Below are positions 55,885-64,000 of a DNA stretch of 64,000 bases, in pieces (within the stretch, counting starts at the first letter, position 1; the number at the start of each line of letters is the position of its first letter). The stretch lies in contig JBBDHG010000015.1 of the NCBI GenBank assembly GCA_037951165.1, positions 7,730,501-7,794,500 of the forward strand, read 5' to 3'. Both the position numbers and the translations under genes were made by a program. The notes beneath the pieces were generated by a model. The model ran no database searches and was not told where the DNA came from. It saw nothing but the letters and a program-made list of their open reading frames with translations. Source of the DNA: Lophius americanus (taxonomy: Eukaryota; Chordata; Actinopteri; Lophiiformes; Lophiidae).

Positions 55885-56120
55885 TGGCAGCTGGATAGCT
55901 CAGTGGGCCCCAATGACTTTGGTACAGGTGACCGGGTTTCGAATCCCAATCAAAAGAGGGCGAGGCAAGGTCCTTTGTGCTACCAAGCCACATCTAATGC
56001 CAGTCCCAATCCTGAGCACATGGGTGGGTTGTTTCAGGAACGGGATCCGACATAAAAAGCTGCGGAATGAGACTATCCTCTTTGGCGACCCCCTGAAAAG
56101 CGAAATAGCCGAAAGAAGTT
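55885..56120 (+). mobile_element. tRNA-derived SINE, second family
   Basis: The head CAGCTGGATAGCTCAGTGGG has the A box and ACCGGGTTTCGAATCCCAAT the B box. The body ends GGCGACCCCCTGAAAAGCGA and AATAGCCGAAAGAAGTTGC, the common teleost SINE/LINE tail. This differs from the body of the SINEs at 30945 and 47498. Confidence 0.75.
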
Positions 56121-56236
56121 GCAATGCTTGCTCTGTTGGGGCTAGGGTTAAAACCTGGTTGCCTCAATGAACTGTCGGAATTCCCTAAAATGCTCCCTCT
56201 AAGTGTAAGCTTAGAGTCCAACAAATACCACAAACA

Positions 56237-56285
56237 GCTTAGTCTTATCAATCTTACACTGCCTTTCAGGTTGATAAGACTAAGC
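56237..56285. repeat. 15-bp perfect inverted repeat, 19-nt loop
   Basis: GCTTAGTCTTATCAA at 56237-56251 pairs perfectly with TTGATAAGACTAAGC at 56271-56285. The flanks are unremarkable. Confidence 0.9.
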
Positions 56286-57020
56286 GTTAAACACCTCAGC
56301 TTTATGTAAAAAAAGTCAAAAATTTGGTTTTATTAAAATCTTCTTGACAACAGCTACTCGTCTTTCTCATCGCAAACTTGAATGATCTAGTGCTTTCAGT
56401 ATGATTTTAAAGATAAGGTCTCTTGCGCAGTCTTTGGCCTCCTGAGACCAGAGTTGGAAGCATTGGGTACACCCACTCTCTCATGACTCCCTAGGCATGT
56501 CTGTAAACACTATCTGGTATTCATGAGTCAACAGGTTGTTGTGTGTCTCAGTCTCTCACAGCATCTGTCTAGTGAGACACTCCTGTTCCACAGAGGGAAC
56601 TTCCCTTTTTGCAGTCAAAACATCCCAGCCTGTCATTCACCAGGTGGATTACTGCCAAATCTAGTCTTAGCAGAGGAGCAATCTACCACGCACGCTATAA
56701 CTGAAGCTTTTTTCTTGTTGAGCTAAATGCCTTATATTCTTCTATCTACTGGTCTGACAATGACTACAACGGTTGATCGCTGAGTTTGAACAAAATAGAT
56801 CCCTTTGGGAATTTCACAATTAAATCGTCCGCTAAACTCTTTAGAACTGTATATTTTTAATGGCTGTTGAAAAGACCTACTGTTGTGCCCTTGGGAAAAT
56901 GCGAGAATTAATAAAAGCATTTAGTGACAAGAACCTAAATGGGAACACTTCAGAAATTTGTGATAAATTATAGTAGTGGATATATAGTGGGCTAGAGTTT
57001 ATTGAAATAAGAATCTAGAC

Positions 57021-57760
57021 CAGTGGCATTCAACTAAAATCCAAAGGTCCAGTTAGGGAAAATTTCCTCAAACCAAGATGTGGAACATCATAATGTCAAC
57101 CTTGCATTATGAATTAAGAGTTATATATATTGAAATAGCCTCTCAGCTGTGTCTCAGTTATACATATGCATAATGATCATCTTTCATTAAATAATAGAGA
57201 AAGTAGTTAAGATAGTTATTGAACAATTGTGGATCTTAAAATAAAGTGCTCAATTTTAGAGAAATAAAAGTATAGCAGCAGCTTGTTTCCCTTTTTCTTT
57301 TTTTTAAACTGTTGATAAAACAACCTCGACCAATTTTACAATAAATAAAATAAACACATCTTAACAACTGAGCAGTTTCACCTTTTCTCTGTCTTTCCCT
57401 CTTATATCCCCCCCCCCGCTTTCTGTTGTTCAGTGAGAGAACTGAGCTCTGGTGAGCCTGGAACGATATTTAGTTTTAATTATATTCATTTTGGAGAAAG
57501 TTGCCTCGCAGCTGTATATGGACCCAAACATGCTCAATATTAACAAGGCTACTGTCCTCAGGTGTACCTGAAAAGTGGAGCTTAAATATGCAAAATACTG
57601 TATTGAAGCACAGCAGTCCGTGTTTGTCTCTCGGTCCCGTACGAGGTCGGCAAAGTATATGAAACAGTGGATTCATCTGTTCTCTACAGTGCGCCTTAAG
57701 TCCCTTGAGAAAAAAAATTGTATGCACAAGATAATTATGCATTTACAAGAATATACTTTT
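57021..57760 (-). mobile_element. hAT-like transposase C-terminal relic
   Basis: Minus-strand reading from about 57560 to 57425 gives ALLILSMFGSIYSCEATFSK and MNIIKTKYRSRLTRAQF. This is the C-terminal dimerisation segment of hAT-type transposases and derived host proteins (pattern FGSTYxCExxFSxMNxxKSKYRSRLT). A possible element end, CAGTGGCATTCAACTAAAAT, lies at about 57022. Upstream coding is broken. Confidence 0.6.
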
Positions 57761-60497
57761 CAGAAGGCCAACATTCTGTATTAAATTTTTTTTACTGGTT
57801 TTATGTGATATTCTAATTTTCTATACTGAATATACTGAGGGTATACTGAATTTGGGGTTTTCGTGAGCTGTAAGCCCTAATCATCAAGATTGAAACAAAT
57901 AAAGGATTGAAATATTTTACTTTGTGTGTAGTTAAACACAATATATATGAGTTGCACTTTTCAAATTGCATTAATGAAATAAATTAACTTTTGCGCGATA
58001 TAAACAAATGCAGACAGTACAGAAGGGTAAGAAAAGGTAAGGCAGACATTTAACATTGCACTCATATATTTTGGCTCCTGAAAATTTCATGCTGTGACTG
58101 GAAATTACAAAAGTAAATAAATAAATGTTTGTTGTTCATCGTTCTGTACTGCTGAAAACGAAGGGTGCGACATAAAGATGGAAATGGGGAGGACCTAGAA
58201 ATGAAGTAATTAAATTTGTCCATTTCTGGGTTAAATCTCTTTATAGCCGAGAGGATTTCTTTAGAGTCACTATACCAAAACAGACATAGGTAGCAGTAGT
58301 TATAGAGTTAGAGGTAATCACTCAAGGCAGGGTACTCAATCTTATTACACCGTGTATCATCTGCAAATATATCTGGATCTCCATGTACCACCATTATGAA
58401 CCATGTAAAAATACATTAACGGAAGTAGGCAACCCTGTTCAGATAAACGTGGTTGATGCAGGAGGCATATTTATTCCCAATAAGATTATTATTTATTGTT
58501 AACTAGTCAGCCACAAATACACTGTGCAATGGAATAGCAGAAGAACTGGCATATTAAACTCTTTCACATAAATATAATGTTAGGGGCAACCCCTCACACA
58601 CATACAGTACGCACACAGAGCAGGCGAGAACTTTAACAATAACAACTGTTAATCCCTGTAAATGCGTATTTCAAATTTGATGTAACCCGAGACATATGCC
58701 CTTCCTTTCTTTTTGCCGGTTGATGCTGTTGATTCAGGGACGCTGCTGTGTTCACTGTCTTCCATTGAAGTTTCTACAACGCTGCTAACAATATTCTCCT
58801 CCTGACCCACACTTGTGCTTGTACCACAACCCGACTACGTAGCAGTTTTATTATTATAACTTATTTTAAAGTCAAATTATTTCATCTCATGGTTGCAATA
58901 TTTTCATTTCATTCATAATAGTATTTTAATCAAATTTCACGTTTTTAAATCAATGTTATTTAATTTAGTATAAGTAGGCAATTTCAGAGATTCCTCCGCA
59001 TACCACTATAGTGAGCCTGCGTACCACCAGTGGTACGCTACCATAGTTTGATTCACTTTTCCAAGGTGACTCAAAATTTAAAGCTATGCAACTCATGCCA
59101 ATGAAGATTGTTATGGCAGTTTAGTCATGTTTCATATTTGAGTTATGCTATGTTGCCTAAAATGTATTCAACCTTAAAAACAGTCTAGTTTTATGTGTTC
59201 TTGACTTATATTCTACTGGCACCTTGGTGGAACAAACTTAATGTATTCTGTCTAGAAATATGTCTTTCTGTTTTCACTGGGTATGAACTGTTATCTTAAT
59301 CCTCACTCCGGGCCGCACATGACCAAGTAGCTTCCAGAAGATCCTTTGCATTTTGGTCTAATCATTTGCAATTTCTTGCTTCTAAAGAAAACAAAGACAA
59401 AGACAATCTCGGTACTATGCTCGCTATATTAAAAAATTCCTAAACAAAGAGCAGCAACGGAAAAGGAGAGTTTTTCAAAAATGATTGAAAACATCTTGAT
59501 CTTGTGAAAAAACTGCAGCCAATATCAATGTCCAGCTGTTCTGAAGTGCCTGTGGTAAGGATAAATCTTATGTTATAATCTGGCCTCAGCTGTTGATTAA
59601 AAAACCCGAACAGCTCTAACCTATTTTACGCATCCATTGAACTTGGTCCGTATAACCACTCCCACTTCCTTATGAAACGTTGTGCAAGGTTTCAATAAAA
59701 GGATATGAATGAGAAAAGTCATCCTTTGCCCTGAATAAACTCTTGTGAAATCAAATAAAGTGTACTAACCTCAGTTTATGATGACATTTCTGTGTTTTAG
59801 CTAATATTTGCCCTCATGTCTATAAATTGTGCATTAAAGGTCATTGAGACTCAGCTGATAGCTGCTGCTGTAGACTCTGTAACCACAGGTACTATTTTTG
59901 GCTAACAGAATGGGATTCGAGTTCGAGGCCCACTGTGATACAAAAGAGACAGAAATTTGTTCTGGTTAATTCACTGCTTATCATAACAAAAAGATTGTGT
60001 CCAAGAACAAAGATGTTCCCGCGGCTGAAAAAAATGACTTAGGGATGAGTCTGAGGAAGGGTGGTGCAACACAGCGGTTGATGTATGACATCACTAATAA
60101 ACTATTCAAACAAACGTTTATCACTTACTCCATGTGTGCAAATGAATAACCATCTTCCTAGGTCAACATAAATAACTATTCACAAATAAAAATAAATAAG
60201 TGCATTATAAATTAAATGTACTATTATTATTATTATTAACCATTTGCAAACAAATAATCTTTCTTAATATCTTATTTCAACAGATTTTTTTTTAAATAAA
60301 TAAATATTTACCTATAAAATAAATTTCCATTTGTGAATGAATAATCTCTCAAAATAAATGTCTTACACCTAGGGCCACTCCATTTCTTATTTCTAAATAA
60401 TTAACAGTTAATAAACAACTATATACATAATAAAATTTCCATTTTCAAATATGTTAAAGAACTAAACACTCGTGAGCTTCATGTGTGTTCACTGGTG
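57761..60497. other. AT-rich intron DNA between the hAT-like fragments
   Basis: This is mostly unrecognised. Around 58985-59055 a TACCACCAGTGGTACGCTAC palindrome-like word resembles the end of a different hAT-type element. TAT and AAATAAAT runs occur near 60170-60330. Confidence 0.4.
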
Positions 60498-60665
60498 TAC
60501 CTGAAAAGTGGAGTTTAAATATGGAAAATTTTGTTTGTCCCTCGGTCCCGTACGAGGTCTGCAAAGTATATGAAACAGTGGATTCATCTGTTTTCTACAG
60601 TGACACTTAAGTCCCTTGAGAAAAAAAATTGCATGCACAAGATAGTTATCTTAAGTAACATACCT
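60498..60665 (-). mobile_element. Second fragment of the same hAT-like element
   Basis: It duplicates 57566-57740 in the same orientation: GTGTACCTGAAAAGTGGAG, CTCGGTCCCGTACGAGGTC, GCAAAGTATATGAAACAGTG, GATTCATCTGTT and TTAAGTCCCTTGAGAAAAAA. About 30 bp present in the first copy (TGTATTGAAGCACAGCAGTC region) are missing here. Confidence 0.75.
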
Positions 60666-60734
60666 TTGTTTCCTGTTGCTGAGGTGGATGAAATTAACGT
60701 AGATTCAGTTGTGTTCCATATACTAATTGTACGA

Positions 60735-61110
60735 CATTTCAAAGTGTAAATAAAACATTTTTAGCCCTGCTCAGTCCATCATATGTTGTATGTTGGCTTT
60801 GTTCATCAAGAAATGCATATGGATAAACAGTAATTTATCTTTTGCGCACAAGATAATTAAAGGAAAGCGATAAGAATTTGCCTCTCTTCATCATTAAAAA
60901 TATTCAGACCAGCGTCACATTGACAAACTATCAAGTTTAACTGACAAATACATGCGACGTTAAATAGTTAATCTGTACATACTTGTTTGATCATGCCATT
61001 CTGGTGGCTTGTATTTGGCAATTCCGATAATATTTTAGCATTAAGCTAACGGACACAACATCAATTAATTTTCCACATTGTTGTGAGGCAATAAACATTC
61101 AGACTGCAGT
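60735..61110 (-). repeat. Unclassified interspersed repeat, copy 2 (inverted)
   Basis: This is the reverse-complement partner of 30215-30570. It begins with GTGTAAATAAAAC, then AGTCCATCATATGTTGTATG, and ends at CACATTGTTGTGAGGCAATA then AACATTC. Confidence 0.75.
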
Positions 61111-61540
61111 TGGAAACTTCTCATTTGAAGTACTGGTTATGTGCCAAAGTCAAAGCTTGAGTTTAAGGAGGGCAGATAAAAAAGGCCAAAATGAAACAGC
61201 AGCCTTTGCCTGTACTCATTGGTCCACAGGTCTGTGTGCATCTCCCAAGTTCTGGATTTTAACTACCTGGGCGCGTCCAAATTTACCTGGGTGGGCAACC
61301 CAAGTAAATCCTATGTAAGGCTAACACTGAAATACCATAACCTATAACAAAGATGAGTGTGATCAGACTGACAAGAAAATCAAAGATCATTGGCCTTATA
61401 ACATATATGAAAAAGTACATAACCAATAAACCAATTATTAGATGGGGATTAAGTACTGACTTCAGTTCCAAAGCGTTTTGAGAATTTGTGGATGGAATGT
61501 TACTCGACAATATGCATATGAACAGAGACGGACAAAAGTC

Positions 61541-61650
61541 CTCAGGAGGGATAAGTATCCCAGTCCCTCTGCAAGGGCTGCGGGATCAAACCAACAACCC
61601 TTGTGTTAAGTGGACAACCGCAGAGCACATCAGTGCTACACTCTTTTACC
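61541..61650 (-). mobile_element. tRNA-derived SINE fragment, minus strand
   Basis: The reverse complement contains TAGCACTGATGTGCTCTGCG, TTGTCCACTTAACACAAGGG and TTGTTGGTTTGATCCCGC (B-box-like). It ends at GGGATACTTATCCCTCCTGA. Only the tRNA-related head survives. Confidence 0.5.
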
Positions 61651-62399
61651 TTCCTGCTCAATAATGTAGCGGAGGTTACTGAAAGAAACCACGTATCATG
61701 AAGTGTGTGGGTGGAATACGCAGAGTGCTGAATACAAAATAAAAACAAGATCGACCAAGACCTGAAACAGGACATTCTACAAACCTTATGGTCATGTTTC
61801 AGGCTCCTCAAGAGTATTTAATAACTTTAACAAGTCAATAACTGTAACAAGTCAATAACACAACCTGTGTGTGTATCTGTGTTCAAAGATATTTGTGGCT
61901 GAAACCAGAGATCGCATTTTGTCACGCACACACACCTCGAGCTGAGTGGTCACTTCCTCTCTGGGGACTGTGGGAAGGAAGATGCCTGTGTGTGAGTGGG
62001 AGTGCATTGCAGGACAGAGCTCTGTTATTGAGAAGGATTTCAGGGCTAAGAGGTTTCGGTTTAGTGCTGGATGTAGTTGAAAATAACCCTCGAGATGCAT
62101 CCTGCAGATAATGACATCTAGAGATTTAGCAGGAAATGTGGAATCGTGTCTTTTTTTGTAATACATAAAATCAGAAATGTGGACTATTTCTTACATTCGA
62201 CATGTGCAATAAAACCAGTATACTGGTATATATCATTGCGATGAATGAGTGAATTTGTATACGTCAATTATACTGAAATGCCTGAGCTAGACGCTCTATT
62301 TACCTTCTTGATGGCAGCTCCTTTCTATGGGCATTTTCCCACCAAACTTTATCACTAAAATATTTACCCGGTCATCTAAAGTGTGGGAATTATTAAGAC

Positions 62400-63960
62400 A
62401 GACGCCTAAAAAAACCTTTTATCGATCTGTTATCTATTATCACATTAATCAAATATAAAGAAATGTCAAGAAACTGCCAGAAGATGTGAAACTTACTAGC
62501 AGACTTGTTACCAGACTTTTTGCAATCATCATGTTCAGATTTATTATTTTTAGGATTTTTTTGTTTAGTGGATCATGAAAAAACTTTAAATATAAATTTT
62601 CTAAAGAATATTTTTTAATTCCTCTACAGATCCTGATTAAGAGGTGGTAGAGTGAAATTAACATTTAGTTTACCACTCATCATCAGTCCGTTTTATATTA
62701 GTGTCTTTCTCCCAACTTGATTTTATAAACCTTGTGTAATGAGACCTCTGTTCAACTGAAACGACGGATAAATCCTGAAGTTTCATGTCTGTATTGCCTT
62801 TATATGCATTGATCAAACTCATTTCTTCCTCTCCAGTACTTTTCATTTTTTCATCAAATTTATGACTCAACTGAAGATACATTAAAAAAAAACTGTTTCC
62901 TTCAATCATCAACTTCAGTGAGGAGTTGAAAACTGTATAAATTTTTATGGGAATGATGGAAGTATGAGGTATACTTCCATCATTCCTGTGTTTGGACCTA
63001 AAGTCTATTAGCAGAAAGGAAATCTGTACCATATTCCCCCCATCATAATATTTGTGCAATCCTATAAAATGTCCTGTCTTTAATTTCTTATGCCAATTGT
63101 TTAAAGGGACAGCTAGCAACAGTTTATTTAAGAGTTTCTTTTAAAACAATTTCTCCCTGTAGGGATTGGAGAGGTATGTTTAATTGGCTTTGTTCTAAGT
63201 CATTCCATTTTACATCACATATAGAATCACAACAACAAACAGAAACGCAAAATTGTGCTGTTCTAAAATAATCTTCCGGACAGTATAAATGCATACCTCA
63301 TTTCTCTTTAGATAGTTGTAATGTCTGAAATCTAATTCCGGGCATTTCCTTTCCTCAAATAAAGATTGATATCATTTTGTTCCTTTCTTTAAAGTGCTTG
63401 GTGGTTATTTCCACGGAGAGGGATTGAAACAGAAAAAGCGATCTCAGTAATACTAATGGCTGGTAATGAGGTGCAGTTTAGGTCTGCTGTAATAGCTACT
63501 GTTTGAGTATAATTACTTTCATATGTGACTGACACATTTTTAAGTATTTGCAGCCTTAGGTATTTAACTGAGCTATTCATCCATTCAAATGCACACCTTT
63601 TATTAGGATTTTCTTGGGGTTCTTAGTAAAATGAGGGAGCTTGGGTTTTATGTAGGTTTAGTTTATATACAGATTAAAAGCAAACATCCCCAAATTGAGA
63701 CAGCTATTTTAACAAACTCGCATTTGGGTTGGTAAGTGTCAAAAGGATATCATCTACATATAAAGATTTTCTATGTTCTGTATCTCTAATCAAACGCCTG
63801 TGATTTTTTTGTCTTCTTGAATTGCCATTTGCTAATGGCTAGAAAAAGAACCAATGCATCAAGAAAAGCATCAAGACTAATAACCACCGACTCTACATTA
63901 TTAGTCATAGAGTCATTGAGGTGGAGAGCTTACCTCACATTGTTCTGGGCATGTCTATCT
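62400..63960 (-). mobile_element. L1-like LINE ORF2 relic
   Basis: Minus-strand reading runs from right to left. LYVDDILLTLTNPNASLLK near 63765 contains the YVDD reverse-transcriptase active site. SQFGDVC follows, then CAFEWMNSSVKYLRLQI, then a YTQTVAITADLNCTSLPAIS block (like the NDLxRWxxLPxS motif after the RT core). A 149-codon stretch at 62670-63119 ends SSWEKDTNIKRTDDEW, like the conserved W-x-x-D-L motif later in ORF2. Stops and frameshifts are frequent. The 5' portion is absent or beyond recognition. Confidence 0.75.
62950..62986. repeat. 16-bp perfect hairpin, 5-nt loop, inside the LINE relic
   Basis: GGAATGATGGAAGTAT and ATACTTCCATCATTCC flank GAGGT. It is a perfect stem on either strand. 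Confidence 0.92.
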
Positions 63961-64000
63961 TTCATAAAACTTTCTGTTAGGTGCTGTATGTGTCTTATCA

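Larger units (their letters stand above)
55714..64000 (-). other. tgfbr1 last intron (continues past window edge)
   Basis: At least 8.3 kb of intron precedes the last exon. I looked on the minus strand for the previous exon, which should end in a NRWQSCE-like peptide, and did not find it. The content is mainly transposon relics, listed separately. Confidence 0.75.

Noticed and set aside
61852..62166. 104-codon minus-strand ORF considered as an upstream tgfbr1 exon
   Set aside because: The peptide has no kinase motifs and does not resemble any part of TGFBR1.

Overview
This window is vertebrate nuclear DNA, almost certainly from a ray-finned (teleost) fish. The evidence is compact protein exons bounded by GT/AG splice sites, three recognisable vertebrate genes, and typical teleost interspersed repeats (tRNA-derived SINEs, Tc1-like and hAT-like relics, L2-like and L1-like LINE fragments, long CA/GT and TA microsatellites). 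There is no bacterial-style gene organisation, CRISPR array or operon.

Layout. (1) 2.6-32.2 kb, minus strand: a complete nine-exon lancl2 gene (LanC-like protein 2), rebuilt exon by exon as 431 codons with all splice phases consistent. (2) Nested in lancl2 intron 3, on the opposite strand at 24.3-25.9 kb: an intact, intronless open reading frame for the muscle nicotinic acetylcholine receptor delta subunit (chrnd-like, 521 aa), which looks like a functional retrogene. (3) In lancl2 intron 4, 18.0-21.3 kb: five identical, apparently intact tRNA-Gly(UCC) genes, four on a tandemly duplicated unit of about 855 bp, followed by a decayed tRNA-Ser. The same intron holds an L2-like LINE relic interrupted by a 277-bp TA microsatellite. 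(4) 32.3-48.8 kb: a repeat-rich interval with no gene I can recognise. It contains a possible untranslated first exon of lancl2 near 33.5 kb and one unassigned ORF without ATG near 46.5 kb. (5) 48.8-55.7 kb, minus strand: the last coding exon of tgfbr1 (TGF-beta receptor type I) and a probable long 3' untranslated region. (6) 55.7-64 kb: the preceding tgfbr1 intron, filled with SINE, hAT-like and L1-like relics. The upstream tgfbr1 exons lie beyond the right edge.

The genes do not form one pathway. lancl2 is a cytosolic/membrane-associated LanC-family protein, chrnd a neuromuscular ion-channel subunit, and tgfbr1 a receptor kinase. The relationship is positional: a retroposed receptor gene and a Pol III gene cluster sit inside the introns of an unrelated housekeeping-type gene. 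Most six-frame ORFs in the window are chance or repeat-derived. I found no convincing new multi-gene system. The nested intronless receptor gene and the intronic tRNA array are the most notable features.
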